DNA from: DATEPR01 sp036491115
GTDB taxonomy: Bacteria; Actinomycetota; Actinomycetes; Mycobacteriales; Pseudonocardiaceae
Assembly (NCBI GenBank): GCA_036491115.1
Contig: DASXCQ010000020.1
Location: 124,001 to 188,000 of the forward strand
Direction of reading: 5' to 3'
DNA length: 64,000 bases
Numbering within the stretch: the first letter of the stretch is position 1; each line of letters begins with the position of its first letter. The position numbers and the translations under genes are program-made. Below are positions 52,483 to 61,454 of the stretch, in pieces. The notes below the pieces were generated by a model, which saw only the letters and a program-made list of their open reading frames with translations, made no database searches and had not been told where the DNA came from.

Positions 52483-53442
52483 TCACGCCGGGTCGGGCTC
52501 GACCCTGGTCAACTCGGCCGTCACGTCCCACAGCCGGGCGCTCACCTCGGGGTCGTGCGCCGCCCTCGGCACGTGTGCCCGCCCCGGCCGGCCGCGCATC
52601 TCGAACGCGCCGTCCGGGCCGTAGTAGTCGCCGCCGCGCACGTCGGGCGACGTCGCCGCGTACAGGGTGGGCAGGGCGCCGTGCTCGACGCTCTGCGCGA
52701 AGAACCGCCCACCCAGCTCGCCGAAGTACTCGATCGCGGTGGCCATCGGCCCGGCGTCCCGCGAGCCGGCCATGTTGCTGACCAGCCTGGTCGCGGTGTA
52801 GCCGGGGTGGGCGGCGACGCTGACCAGGTCCAGGCCCTTGGACCTGGCCCGCCGGTCCAGTTCCAGCGCGAACATCAGGTTGGCCAGCTTGGCCTGCCCG
52901 TACGCGGTCATCGGCTCGTAGGTGCGGTGCTCGTAGTTCGGGTCCGAGGTGCGCACCTTGCCCATTCGCGCGGCCGGGCTGGACAGCGTGACCACGCGGC
53001 TGCCCGGCGTGGCCCGCAGCGCCGGCATCACCAGCCAGGTGAGCGCGGCGTGGCCGAGGTGGTTGGTGCCGAACTGCAGTTCGAAGCCGTCCACGGTGCT
53101 CTTGCGCGGCGTCATCATCACGCCCGCGTTGTTCACCAGGATGTCCAGCCGGCCCTCGGTCATCGACCGGACCTGCTCGGCGGCGGCGTGCACGGACCGC
53201 AGGTCGGCCAGGTCCAGCGGCACGAGGTCGACGGCAGGGTCCCGGCCGGCGGCCCGGGCGGCGTCGCGGACCGTGTCGACGGCGGTGGCGCCGCGTTCCG
53301 GGGACCGGCAGGCCATCAGCACCCTGGCACCTCGTTCGGCGAACACCTGTGCGGTGCGCAGGCCGATGCCGGAGTTGGCGCCGGTGATCAGCACGGTTCG
53401 TCCGGACTGTACTGGGATGTCCTGCTCTGACCAGCGTGGCAT
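52483..53442 (-). CDS. Short-chain dehydrogenase (retinol dehydrogenase/WWOX-like)
   Basis: A 319-residue classical SDR with a full catalytic set: TGANSGIG near 21 (cofactor), NNAGVMM near 105, Ser in VVTLSSPAA near 151, and YGQAKLAN near 180 (Tyr and Lys). The ENHLGH-like FGTNHLGHAALT stretch is typical of the retinol dehydrogenase group. ATG at 53442 is chosen; the GTG two codons upstream is an alternative. The substrate is unknown. It is divergent from the VOC protein at 53517. Confidence 0.88.
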   Translation of the reverse strand: MPRWSEQDIPVQSGRTVLITGANSGIGLRTAQVFAERGARVLMACRSPERGATAVDTVRDAARAAGRDPAVDLVPLDLADLRSVHAAAEQVRSMTEGRLDILVNNAGVMMTPRKSTVDGFELQFGTNHLGHAALTWLVMPALRATPGSRVVTLSSPAARMGKVRTSDPNYEHRTYEPMTAYGQAKLANLMFALELDRRARSKGLDLVSVAAHPGYTATRLVSNMAGSRDAGPMATAIEYFGELGGRFFAQSVEHGALPTLYAATSPDVRGGDYYGPDGAFEMRGRPGRAHVPRAAHDPEVSARLWDVTAELTRVEPDPA

Positions 53443-53516
53443 GACCACACAACTACCGCAGGGTAGCGGCGGGCGCCAGTGTGCGATGGTCGGTGCCTGG
53501 TGCCAGGCTCACGCCC

Positions 53517-54281
53517 ATGACCGATGCACCCGTATACCCGCAGGGCACGCCCTGCTGGATGGACCTGTGGACGCCCAACCGGCAGGTGTCGATGGACTTC
53601 TACGCCGGCGTGTTCGGCTGGACCTACCGCGTCGGGCCGGCGGAGCAGCACTCCTACACCGAGGCTCTGGTCGACGGTAAGACCGTTGCCGGCCTCCTCA
53701 CACCGCCCGGCGCCGACCAGAACACCCCGATGGTGTGGACGGGCTACCTGTCCGTCGACGACGTCGACGCCGCCAGGGCCGCCATCACCGAACACGGCGG
53801 CCAGGACCTGACCGGCGTCATCACCGTGCCCGGCACCGGCATCCGGATCGTCCTGGGCATCGACCCGACCGGTGGCATGTTCGGCGCCTGGCAGGCACCC
53901 GGCCACGGCGGTGCCGAGCTGACCAACGTGCCGGGCACCCAGGTCTGGAACGAGCTGATGACGCCCGATCCCGCGGCGGCCCGCCGGTTCTACACCGCGG
54001 TGTTCGGCGTCGAGATCAGCGATCCGTTCCCCGACTTCGACTACACGACCATCAAGGTCGACGGCCGCGACGTCGGCGGCATCGGCACGTCCGGCGAGGG
54101 CGCTCCTGCCGGGTGGAGCGTGTACTTCTCGGTGGCCGACACCAACGCCGTGGCCGACCTGGTGCGCTCGGGTGGCGGCTCGGTGCTCGGCGAGCCCGCC
54201 GATACGCCCTACGGCCGCATGTCCGCCTGCGCCGACCCGCACGGCTCCACGTTCAGCCTGATGGGCCCGAACCTCGGCTGA
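53517..54281 (+). CDS. VOC (glyoxalase/bleomycin-resistance) superfamily protein, two domains
   Basis: A 254-residue protein with two consecutive vicinal-oxygen-chelate units: about 8-120 (CWMDLWTPNRQVSMDFYAGVFGW) and about 137-250 (WNELMTPDPAAARRFYTAVFGV). The fused-dimer arrangement resembles actinomycete glyoxalase-like and self-resistance proteins. No clear ribosome-binding site is seen before ATG 53517. Metal ligands cannot be assigned with confidence; the function is unknown. Confidence 0.85.
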   Translation: MTDAPVYPQGTPCWMDLWTPNRQVSMDFYAGVFGWTYRVGPAEQHSYTEALVDGKTVAGLLTPPGADQNTPMVWTGYLSVDDVDAARAAITEHGGQDLTGVITVPGTGIRIVLGIDPTGGMFGAWQAPGHGGAELTNVPGTQVWNELMTPDPAAARRFYTAVFGVEISDPFPDFDYTTIKVDGRDVGGIGTSGEGAPAGWSVYFSVADTNAVADLVRSGGGSVLGEPADTPYGRMSACADPHGSTFSLMGPNLG

Positions 54282-54284
54282 CGG

Positions 54285-54803
54285 TCAGGAACTGGCGACC
54301 AGCCGCCGGAACAACTGCTCGATCGGCCGGCCGCCGCGCGTCGGGCGGGCGGAGCCTTCCCGCACCAGCGCCAGGAACGCGGCGCCGACGCGGGCTGCCT
54401 CGTCGCCCGGTTCGTCGGGCCCGGCCAACCCGGCGGCCAGCGCGACCATGCGCTGTTCGGCGCGCACCGAGCGGCGGAACCGCTCGCCGGCCTCCGGGGT
54501 GTAGCCGTCCAGCAGCCGCCGCAGCGCGGGCTGCTGGCGCGCGGTGGCCCGCCACGCCGCCGCCACCGCGCCGACGTGATCGACGTGATCGACGTCGGCG
54601 GACCGTTCGGCCTCGGTCAGGGCGACGTCCAGCCGGCCCGTCAGCGCCTGGGTCCACCGGTACCGCAGGGCCAGCGCGAGGTCCTCGCGGCTGGGGAACG
54701 CCGCCCGCACGGACTCCAGGTCCGCGTACGGCAGCCGGTCGCCGTCGGTGGCGAGTACCAGCTCGATCGCGTCCCGCCGCCGGTAATGGTCAGCCCAACC
54801 CAT
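54285..54803 (-). CDS. Helical protein of unknown function, divergent from tetR
   Basis: A 172-residue, Arg- and Ala-rich, probably all-helical protein (GWADHYRRRDAIELVLA, then FPSREDLALALRYRWTQALTGRLDVAL). It has no clear DNA-binding motif and no known domain was recognised. ATG at 54803 follows GAGGGG; ATG at 54818 is possible. It faces a TetR gene across three palindromic boxes and is probably its main target. It may itself be a TetR-like C-terminal domain protein. Confidence 0.65.
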   Translation of the reverse strand: MGWADHYRRRDAIELVLATDGDRLPYADLESVRAAFPSREDLALALRYRWTQALTGRLDVALTEAERSADVDHVDHVGAVAAAWRATARQQPALRRLLDGYTPEAGERFRRSVRAEQRMVALAAGLAGPDEPGDEAARVGAAFLALVREGSARPTRGGRPIEQLFRRLVASS

Positions 54804-54832
54804 ACGACCACCCCTCATACTCACGGTCTGCG

Positions 54833-54889
54833 CCATACCCTCGGTATGGAACCGACTCGACCATACCATCGGTACGTACCGTCGGTATG
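54833..54889. promoter_or_regulatory. Three TetR-type operators in a divergent promoter
   Basis: Site 1 is a perfect 7-3-7 palindrome, CCATACC-CTC-GGTATGG (54833-54849). Site 2, CCATACC-ATC-GGTACG (54861-54876), and site 3, CGTACC-GTC-GGTATG (54875-54889), share an edge and together form a larger palindrome centred on GGTACGTACC. They lie between the genes at 54803 and 54906, so the TetR protein probably represses both. Confidence 0.75.
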
Positions 54890-54905
54890 TCGTAGAGTTG
54901 TGACA

Positions 54906-55544
54906 ATGGTGACGGTGCGGTCGCGGCGGTTGGAGTATTCGGAGTCCACCAGGCATGCCCTGGTGGACAGCGCCGTCCACCTGTTCACCCGCCGCGGCTA
55001 CGCGGCCACGTCGCTGGACGAGGTGGCCAAACGGGCCAGGGTCACCAAAGGCGCGCTGTACCACCATTTCAGCGGCAAACAGGCCCTGTTCGAAGCGGCG
55101 TTCGACGCGGTGGAGAGCACCGTGATGGCCCGCCTGGCCGAGATCATGGCCGGGCCCGGCGACGCGTGGGACCGCGCGATGAACGGCATCCGTCACTACA
55201 TCCAGGTCTGCCTCGACCCGTCGTACCAGCGCATCGTCGTGCACGAGGCGCCCGTGGTGATGGGCTGGGAACGCTGGCGCGAGGCGGAGGACCATTTCAG
55301 CTTCGGTCTGGTCAAGGGCGGCATCCAGGCCCTGATCGACGCGGGCGAGATCGACGACCTGCCCGTCGAGGTCACCGCTCGGCTGCTGTTCGGCGCGCTC
55401 AGCGCGGGCGCCACGATGATCGCCCGCTCCGACGACCCCCGGCAGACCGGAGCCGAGGTGTCCACCAGCATCATCAGCATGCTGGAACGGCTACGCCGGC
55501 CCGCGGTGAACGGCGAGCGGACCCGTCGGGGTCGACACCGCTGA
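54906..55544 (+). CDS. TetR family transcriptional regulator
   Basis: A 212-residue regulator with the TetR HTH at about 20-65: FTRRGYAATSLDEVAKRARV and TKGALYHHFSGKQALFEAAF. The ligand domain follows and ends with an Arg-rich tail. ATG at 54906 is 17 bp after the last operator. It is too different, and too far from the paa genes, to be called PaaR. It is followed 34 bp later by an LLM oxidoreductase gene. Confidence 0.92.
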   Translation: MVTVRSRRLEYSESTRHALVDSAVHLFTRRGYAATSLDEVAKRARVTKGALYHHFSGKQALFEAAFDAVESTVMARLAEIMAGPGDAWDRAMNGIRHYIQVCLDPSYQRIVVHEAPVVMGWERWREAEDHFSFGLVKGGIQALIDAGEIDDLPVEVTARLLFGALSAGATMIARSDDPRQTGAEVSTSIISMLERLRRPAVNGERTRRGRHR

Positions 55545-55578
55545 ACCGTTCTCCGGCGACTGGATAATCTACCCGTCC

Positions 55579-56520
55579 GTGGACACCTTCCAGCTCAGGA
55601 TCTTCACCGAGCCCCAGCTCGGCGCCACCTACGTCGACCAGTTGCGGGTCGCCCGGTGCGCCGAGTCCGCAGGCTACGACGCCTTCTTCCGTTCCGACCA
55701 CTACCTCGTCATGGGCAGCGGCGACGGCCTGCCCGGCCCCACCGACTCGTGGGCGACACTGGCCGGCCTGTCCAGGGACACCGACACCATCCGGCTGGGC
55801 ACCCTGGTCACATCGGCCACCTTCCGCCACCCCGGACCACTGGCCATCACGGTCGCCCAGGTGGACCAGATGTCCGGCGGCCGCGTCGAACTGGGCCTGG
55901 GCGCCGGCTGGTACACGGCGGAGCACAGCGCCTACGGCATCCCGTTCCCGCCGCTGGGGGAGCGGTTCGAGCGGTTCGCCGAGCAGCTGGAGATCGTCAC
56001 CGGCCTGCTGCGCACCAAGTCCGGCGAGCGATTCTCCTTCCAGGGCAAGCACTATCAGGTCACCGACTCGCCCGCGCTGCCCAAGCCGGCGCAGCACCCC
56101 GCGCCGCCGGTGATCGTCGGCGGCATGGGCCCGAAGCGCACCCCGGCACTGGCCGCCCGGTTCGCCGACGAGTTCAACGTGGCCTTCACCAACCTGGACG
56201 CGGCGGTCACCCAGTTCGGCCGGGTCGACGAGGCGTGCCGGGCCATCGGCCGCGACCCGGCGACGCTGCGCCGCTCGGTGGCCCTGGTGCTGTGCGTCGG
56301 CAAGGACGACGCCGAACTGGCCAGGCGGGCCGCCGCCATCGGCCGCGAGGTGGCCGAGGTCCGGGAGAACGGCTTCGCCGGCTCACCGGCCGAAGTGGTG
56401 GACAAGCTGGGCGCCTGGCGCGAGCGGACCGGCGTCGGCACCGCCTACCTGCAGGTGCTCGACCTGTCCGATCTGGACCAGGTCGAACTCGTCGCCGGCG
56501 AGGTGGCGCCGCAGCTGTAG
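55579..56520 (+). CDS. LLM-class F420-dependent oxidoreductase
   Basis: A 313-residue luciferase-like protein of the actinobacterial F420 group. Marker stretches are AESAGYDAFFRSDHYLVMGSG near 27-47, IRLGTLVTSATFRHPGPLA near 72, VELGLGAGWYTAEH near 104, and VIVGGMGPKRTPALAARFAD near 175. GTG at 55579. It probably belongs to the TetR regulon by position. Family members reduce imines, enones or alcohols; the substrate is unknown. Confidence 0.88.
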   Translation: MDTFQLRIFTEPQLGATYVDQLRVARCAESAGYDAFFRSDHYLVMGSGDGLPGPTDSWATLAGLSRDTDTIRLGTLVTSATFRHPGPLAITVAQVDQMSGGRVELGLGAGWYTAEHSAYGIPFPPLGERFERFAEQLEIVTGLLRTKSGERFSFQGKHYQVTDSPALPKPAQHPAPPVIVGGMGPKRTPALAARFADEFNVAFTNLDAAVTQFGRVDEACRAIGRDPATLRRSVALVLCVGKDDAELARRAAAIGREVAEVRENGFAGSPAEVVDKLGAWRERTGVGTAYLQVLDLSDLDQVELVAGEVAPQL

Positions 56521-57255
56521 TTACCGGGCCAGTTGGAAGGTGACCCCGGGCAGTTCCGGTTCCGGCCGGCGGATCAGCCGCTCGGACACGGCGATCCGGC
56601 CGTCCAGGGCGGCCAGCACGGCGTCCTGGACGGCTGGCAGCGCCTCGGCGACGGTGACCTGCCGGCCCAGTTCCGCCGTCAGCGACGTGACACCGGCGTC
56701 CCGGATGCCGCACGGAATGATCTTGTCGAACTCGGCCAGGTCGGCGTCGCAGTTGAGTTCGAAGCCGTGCATGGTGACCTCGCGCTGCACCCGGATGCCG
56801 ATCGCGGCGATCTTGCGCTCCGGCCGCCGGTCGTCCGCCGGCAGCCACACACCACTGCGCCCCTCCACCCGGCCCGCGTCGGTGAGACCGAACGCGTCGC
56901 ACGCCGCGATCAGCGCCTCCTCCAACCGGCGCACGTAGTTCACCACGTCGATCGGGTTGGCCAGCCTGACGATCGGATAGCCGACCAGTTGACCCGGGCC
57001 GTGCCAGGTGATCTTGCCGCCCCGGTCCACGTCGATCACCGGAGAGCCGTCGGTGGGCCGGTCGGCCGGCTCGGTGCGCTTGCCCGCCGTGTACACCGAG
57101 TGGTGCTCCAGCAGGAGCAGCACGTCGCCGCCATCGTCCGCCGCCCGCGCGCCGGCCAGTTCCCGCTGCCGGTCCCAGGTCTCGGCGTAGTCGACGGTGC
57201 CCAGGTGGCGCACGTCCACCGGCTGGTCGGACGCCCGGCAGGACAGTTGAGTCAC
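56521..57255 (-). CDS. lipB: Octanoyl-[acyl-carrier protein]:protein octanoyltransferase
   Basis: A 244-residue LipB. The family motifs are LLLLEHHSVYTAGKR near 42-56, KITWHGPGQLVGYPI near 82-96, the Lys of KIAAIGIRV near 151 and the Cys of DKIIPCGI near 186, which form the Cys/Lys dyad. It transfers octanoate from ACP to E2 and GcvH domains, the step before LipA. GTG at 57255 is chosen over the frame's upstream extension to 57960. Confidence 0.95.
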   Translation of the reverse strand: MTQLSCRASDQPVDVRHLGTVDYAETWDRQRELAGARAADDGGDVLLLLEHHSVYTAGKRTEPADRPTDGSPVIDVDRGGKITWHGPGQLVGYPIVRLANPIDVVNYVRRLEEALIAACDAFGLTDAGRVEGRSGVWLPADDRRPERKIAAIGIRVQREVTMHGFELNCDADLAEFDKIIPCGIRDAGVTSLTAELGRQVTVAEALPAVQDAVLAALDGRIAVSERLIRRPEPELPGVTFQLAR

Positions 57256-57275
57256 GATCCGACAGTACGCCCGGT

Positions 57276-58151
57276 TCAGAGCATGGAGGCCAAGGCGTCC
57301 CGCAGCGACTCGTGCCCGAACTGGAACCCGGCGCGCCGCAGCGCTCTCGGCACGGCCCGCTGACCGGCCAGGATGCCTTCGTCGGCCAGTTCGCCGAACA
57401 CCAGCCGCAGCGCGAACCCGGGCACCGTCCAGGGTGCGGGCCGGTGCAGCGCGGTGGCCAGTGTCCGGGTGAACTCGGCGTTGGTGACCGGCACCGGCCC
57501 GGTCACGTTCACCGGCCCGGCCAACGTGTCGTGCTCCAGCGCGAACCGGATGGCGGCGATCTCGTCGGTCAGCGACACCCACGGCAGGTACTGGCGACCG
57601 TCGCCCAGCCGCCCGCCCGCGTACAGCGAGAACAGCGGCCGGATCCGGGCCAGCAGTCCGCCGTGCCCGGACAGCACCGGTCCGGTGCGCAGCAGCACCA
57701 CCCGGGCCGCCGCCGCGGCGGTGGCGCTTTCCCAGTCCAGGCACAGCGTGGCCAGGAACCCGGACCCGGCCGGGGTCGTCTCGTCGACCTCGGTGTCGCC
57801 GGTGTCGCCGTAGAACCCGACCGCGGAGGCGTTCACCAGGGTGTCGACGCCGTGTTCGGCGACCGCGCCGGCGAGCACCTCGGTGGGTGTGTGCCGGCTG
57901 TCCTTGAGTACCTGCTTGCGTTCCTCGGTCCACCGGCGGCCGGCCAGTGCGGCGCCGCACAGGTTGACCACGGCGTCGGCGCCGGCCAGCGCGTCCGGTT
58001 CGATGAACCCGGCCGGCGGATCCCAGCGCCGCTCGTCGGCTCCGGCCGGCTCGCGGCGCACCAGTCGGCTCACGGTGTGCCCGGCTCTGCGCAGTTCCGC
58101 GACCAACGCCGTCCCGATGAGACCCGACGACCCGGCGATCACCACGCGCAT
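57276..58151 (-). CDS. TIGR01777 family NAD-dependent epimerase (SDR39U1/YfcH-like)
   Basis: A 291-residue protein with the Rossmann motif VIAGSSGLIGTAL near 4-16 and RRWDPPAGFI, which is characteristic of this family. Further markers are VNLCGAALAGRRWTEERK near 75, NASAVGFYGDTG near 113 and the C-terminal ADEGILAGQRAVPRALRRAGF domain. ATG at 58151 gives MRVVIAG. It lies 20 bp before lipB and is probably co-transcribed with it. Its biochemical role is not established. Confidence 0.92.
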   Translation of the reverse strand: MRVVIAGSSGLIGTALVAELRRAGHTVSRLVRREPAGADERRWDPPAGFIEPDALAGADAVVNLCGAALAGRRWTEERKQVLKDSRHTPTEVLAGAVAEHGVDTLVNASAVGFYGDTGDTEVDETTPAGSGFLATLCLDWESATAAAAARVVLLRTGPVLSGHGGLLARIRPLFSLYAGGRLGDGRQYLPWVSLTDEIAAIRFALEHDTLAGPVNVTGPVPVTNAEFTRTLATALHRPAPWTVPGFALRLVFGELADEGILAGQRAVPRALRRAGFQFGHESLRDALASML

Positions 58152-58202
58152 GGGTCGATCGTTGCGGACTCGCGCCCGGAACGCGAACGGGGATCCGGAC
58201 AC

Positions 58203-58236
58203 GACTCGGCCCCGGTCCGTGGACCGGGGCCGAGTC
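58203..58236 (-). terminator. Terminator hairpin of the E2 gene
   Basis: A perfect 16-bp stem, GACTCGGCCCCGGTCC (58203-58218) / GGACCGGGGCCGAGTC (58221-58236), starts 5 bp after the E2 stop on the minus strand and separates it from the epimerase gene. The 2-nt centre means the inner pairs open to form the loop. Confidence 0.75.
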
Positions 58237-58241
58237 CGTTG

Positions 58242-60047
58242 CTACAGGCCGAGATCCGCCGCGAACTCGCCCTCGGTGAGGCGGTGCTTGACCGTGGTGA
58301 GGAACCGGCCGGCGTCGGCGCCGTCGACCAGGCGGTGGTCGTAGGTCAGCGACAGGTACACCATCGAGCGAATCGCGATGGTCTCGTCGCCGTCCTCGTC
58401 GGTCACCACGACCGGTCGCTTCACGACCACCCCGACGCCGAGGATGCCCACCTGCGGCTGCTGGATGATCGGCGTGTCGAACAGGGCGCCGTTGCTGCCC
58501 AGGTTGGTCAGCGAGAACGTGCCGCCGGACAGCTCCTCCGGGCCGATCTTGCTGGTGCGGGCCCGGTTGGCCAGGTCGTTGATCTTGTGCGCGAGGCCGG
58601 CCAGGTTGAGGTCGCCCGCGTCGTGGATCACCGCGTTGAGCAGGCCGCGCTCGGTGTCGATGGCGATGCCGAGGTGTTCCGCGCCGTGGTAGGTGACCTG
58701 CTTGGCGTCCTCGTCGATGGACGCGTTCAGCTTCGGGTGCTGCTTGAGCGCCTCGACGGTGGCCTTGGCGAAGAACGGCAGGAACGTCAGCTTGACGCCC
58801 TCGCGGTGCTCGAAGTCCGCCTTGGCCCGCGCCCGCAACTTCGCGACGCGGGTGACGTCGACCTCGACGACCTGGGTGAGCTGCGCGGACTGCTGCAGTG
58901 ACTCCCTGGTCCGCTGGGCCACGATCTGGCGCAGCCGGGACAGTTTCTGCGTGGTGCCGCGCAGCGCCGCGTCGTCACCGGTGGCCGGCGCCGTCGCGGC
59001 GGGAGCGGCCGCGGGAGCCGACGCGGCCGGAGCCGGGGCCGGCTTCTTGTCCCGTTCCTCGACGGCGGCGAGCACGTCCTGCTTGCGGATCCGCCCGCCG
59101 ACGCCGGTGCCCCTGATCCGGCCGAGGTCGATGGAGTTCTCGCTGGCCAGCTTGCGCACCAGCGGGGTCACGTAGGGCGCGGTGTCCTCGCCGGCCGTGG
59201 CGCCGTTGGTGCTCTGCGCCTGCTGCTGGGTCGGCCAGTTCTGCTGTGGCGCCTGCCGTGGTTCCGGCTCGCGGGTCTGCTGGGGCGCGGGCGCGGCCTG
59301 GGTGGCAGGTTCGGGCGCCTGCTGGGCGGGCGCGGGCTGGGCGGGCTCGGGCTGCGCGGGCTCGGGCTCGGCTTCCTGGGGCGAACCCTCGCCGATCACG
59401 GCCAGCTGGCCGCCGACCTCGACGGTGCTGTCCTCGGCCGCGGTGATCGCCAGCACGGTGCCGGCCACCGGGGACGGGATCTCGGTGTCCACCTTGTCGG
59501 TGGACACCTCCAGCAGCGGCTCGTCCGCGTCCACGTGGTCGCCGACCTGCTTGAGCCACCGGGTGACGGTGCCCTCGGTGACACTCTCGCCCAGCGCCGG
59601 CATGGTGACCGGGGTGCCGCCGGAGGTGGTCGGCCGGTCGTCGGCGGCCGGGGCCGGTGCGGCGGGTTCCGGCTCCGGCTCGGGCTCGGGCTGCGCCGCG
59701 GGTTCGGGCGCCGGTTCCGGTTCGGGCGCCGGTTCCGGTTCGGGCGCCGGTTCCGGTTCGGGCGTGGCCGCTGGGGCCGGTGCTGCCGCGGGGGCGGACC
59801 CGCCGTCGGCGCTGTCCGCGATCACCGCGAGCTCGGCGCCGACCTCGACGGTCTCGTCCTCGCTGACGACGATCCGCTGCAGGATGCCGGCCGCAGGAGA
59901 GGGGATCTCGGTGTCCACCTTGTCGGTGGACACCTCCAGCAGCGGTTCGTCGACCTCGACGGACTCGCCCTCCTGCTTGAGCCACCGGGTGACGGTGCCC
60001 TCGGTGACGCTCTCGCCGAGCGCCGGCATCTGGACGGAGAAGGCCAT
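58242..60047 (-). CDS. sucB: 2-oxoacid dehydrogenase E2 (dihydrolipoamide succinyltransferase), two lipoyl domains
   Basis: A 601-residue E2. Two lipoyl domains at about 2-76 and 148-222 each carry the DKVDTEIPSP lipoyl-lysine turn. Between them is a Pro-Glu repeat linker, and Gln/Pro/Ala linkers follow. The peripheral-subunit-binding domain is near 297-335 (VTPLVRKLASENSIDLGRIRGTG). The acyltransferase domain ends with DHRLVDGADAGRF near 575, whose His and Asp are catalytic. Actinobacterial E2 proteins of this type can serve both pyruvate and 2-oxoglutarate complexes, so the gene symbol is provisional. lpd is 39 bp upstream. Confidence 0.9.
   Translation of the reverse strand: MAFSVQMPALGESVTEGTVTRWLKQEGESVEVDEPLLEVSTDKVDTEIPSPAAGILQRIVVSEDETVEVGAELAVIADSADGGSAPAAAPAPAATPEPEPAPEPEPAPEPEPAPEPAAQPEPEPEPEPAAPAPAADDRPTTSGGTPVTMPALGESVTEGTVTRWLKQVGDHVDADEPLLEVSTDKVDTEIPSPVAGTVLAITAAEDSTVEVGGQLAVIGEGSPQEAEPEPAQPEPAQPAPAQQAPEPATQAAPAPQQTREPEPRQAPQQNWPTQQQAQSTNGATAGEDTAPYVTPLVRKLASENSIDLGRIRGTGVGGRIRKQDVLAAVEERDKKPAPAPAASAPAAAPAATAPATGDDAALRGTTQKLSRLRQIVAQRTRESLQQSAQLTQVVEVDVTRVAKLRARAKADFEHREGVKLTFLPFFAKATVEALKQHPKLNASIDEDAKQVTYHGAEHLGIAIDTERGLLNAVIHDAGDLNLAGLAHKINDLANRARTSKIGPEELSGGTFSLTNLGSNGALFDTPIIQQPQVGILGVGVVVKRPVVVTDEDGDETIAIRSMVYLSLTYDHRLVDGADAGRFLTTVKHRLTEGEFAADLGL
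59701..59764 (-). repeat. 18-bp tandem repeat in the E2 interdomain linker
   Basis: GGTTCGGGCGCCGGTTCC (plus-strand reading) occurs three times in perfect tandem (59701-59718, 59719-59736, 59737-59754) plus a partial fourth copy. Read on the gene strand it encodes the (PEPEPA) linker. Exact repetition at the DNA level points to expansion by slippage. Confidence 0.9.
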
Positions 60048-60086
60048 GTGTCGCTGACTCCTCGTGCTCGTGCCTCTAGTAATTCC

Positions 60087-61454
60087 TCAGCCGTGCACGT
60101 GCAGCGGCTTGCCGGCCAGAGCGAGATGCGCCTCGCCGATGGCCTCGGTCTGCGTCGGGTGCGCGTGGATCAGCGGCGCGACGTCCTCCGGGAACGCCTC
60201 CCAGTTGACGATCAACTGCGCCTCGCCGACCAGTTCGCCGACCCGTTCGCCGACCATGTGCACACCCACAACCGGCCCGTCCGGGGCCTTGACCAGCTTC
60301 ACCGCGCCCTGGGTGCCCAGGATCACGGACCGGCCGTTGCCGGCCAGGCTGTAGTTGTAGGTGATGACCCCGGCGCCGTAGCGCTCCTTGGCCGCGGCCT
60401 CGGTCAGGCCGACCGAGGCGACCTCGGGGTTGCAGTACGTGACGCGCGGAATGCCGCTCTCGTCGATGACCCTGGGCTCGAGGCCGGCGATCTGCTCCGC
60501 GATGAAGATGCCCTGCGCGAAACCGCGGTGGGCCAGTTGCAGGCCGGGCACGATGTCGCCGACGGCGTAGACGTTGGGCAGGTTGGTGCGCAGCCGCTCG
60601 TCGGTGAGCACGAAGCCGCGGTCCATGGTGACGCCGGCTTCCTCGTAGCCCACGTCGGCGGTGTTCGGGCCGCGGCCGACGGCGACCAGCAGCAGGTCGG
60701 CGGTCAGCTGCTCGCCGGACTCCAGGTCGACCGTGACACCGGAGTCGTCCTGCGTGGCGCCGGTGAACCGGACGCCGGTCTTGAACGTGATGTCCCGCTT
60801 GCGGAACGCGCGCTCCAGCAGCTTGGACGATGACTCGTCCTCCAGCGGCACCAGGCGGGGCAGCGCCTCCACAATGGTCACCTCGGCGCCGAACGAACGC
60901 CACACGCTGGCGAACTCCACGCCGATCACACCGCCGCCGAGCACGATCGCGCGCTCCGGCACGTAGTTCAGGTTCAGCGCCTGTTCGCTGGTGATGAACC
61001 GGCCGCCGAGCTCCAGGCCGGGCAGCGTCTTGGAGTACGAGCCGGTGGCCAGCACCACGTTGGTGCCGGTGATCCGCCTGCCGTCCACCTCGACCGCGTC
61101 GGGTCCGACGAACCGGCCGCTGCCCTCGACGACCTGGACCTTGTGCGCCTTGAACAGTCCCTGCAGACCCTTGTACATCTGGTTGACGACGCGGTCCTTG
61201 TAGGAGTTCACCCCGGCGATGTCGACACCCTCCAGGGAGGACTTGACACCCAGCTTGTCGCCCTCCCGGGCGTAGTCGGCGACCTCGGCGGCGTGCAGCA
61301 GCGCCTTGGTCGGGATGCACCCTCGATGCAGACACGTGCCGCCGAGCTTGTCCTTCTCGACGAGAATGACGGACAGGCCCAGCTCCGCCGCGCGGAACGC
61401 GCAGGCATAGCCGCCAGACCCGCCGCCGAGGATCACCAGGTCGGCGTCGGTCAC
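60087..61454 (-). CDS. lpdA: Dihydrolipoyl dehydrogenase (E3)
   Basis: A 455-residue flavoprotein disulfide reductase. The FAD motif GGGSGGYA lies near 9-16, the redox-active disulfide in GGTCLHRGC near 38-46 (CxxxxC), the NAD motif LGGGVIGVEFASVW near 172, and the catalytic His-Glu pair in HAHPTQTEAIGE near 431. It reoxidises the lipoyl groups of the E2 protein encoded next. It is transcribed first in the lpd-sucB pair. Confidence 0.96.
   Translation of the reverse strand: MTDADLVILGGGSGGYACAFRAAELGLSVILVEKDKLGGTCLHRGCIPTKALLHAAEVADYAREGDKLGVKSSLEGVDIAGVNSYKDRVVNQMYKGLQGLFKAHKVQVVEGSGRFVGPDAVEVDGRRITGTNVVLATGSYSKTLPGLELGGRFITSEQALNLNYVPERAIVLGGGVIGVEFASVWRSFGAEVTIVEALPRLVPLEDESSSKLLERAFRKRDITFKTGVRFTGATQDDSGVTVDLESGEQLTADLLLVAVGRGPNTADVGYEEAGVTMDRGFVLTDERLRTNLPNVYAVGDIVPGLQLAHRGFAQGIFIAEQIAGLEPRVIDESGIPRVTYCNPEVASVGLTEAAAKERYGAGVITYNYSLAGNGRSVILGTQGAVKLVKAPDGPVVGVHMVGERVGELVGEAQLIVNWEAFPEDVAPLIHAHPTQTEAIGEAHLALAGKPLHVHG

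Noticed and set aside
54906..55544. Naming the TetR gene paaR
   Set aside because: It lies 6 kb from paaE beside its own, different palindromes (CCATACC...GGTATGG), which do not match the PaaR box before paaA.
59182..60057. Plus-strand Gly/Ser/Ala-rich frame (291 codons) opposite the E2 gene
   Set aside because: It is the antisense of the E2 lipoyl and Pro-Glu linker region; the repeats come from the linker.
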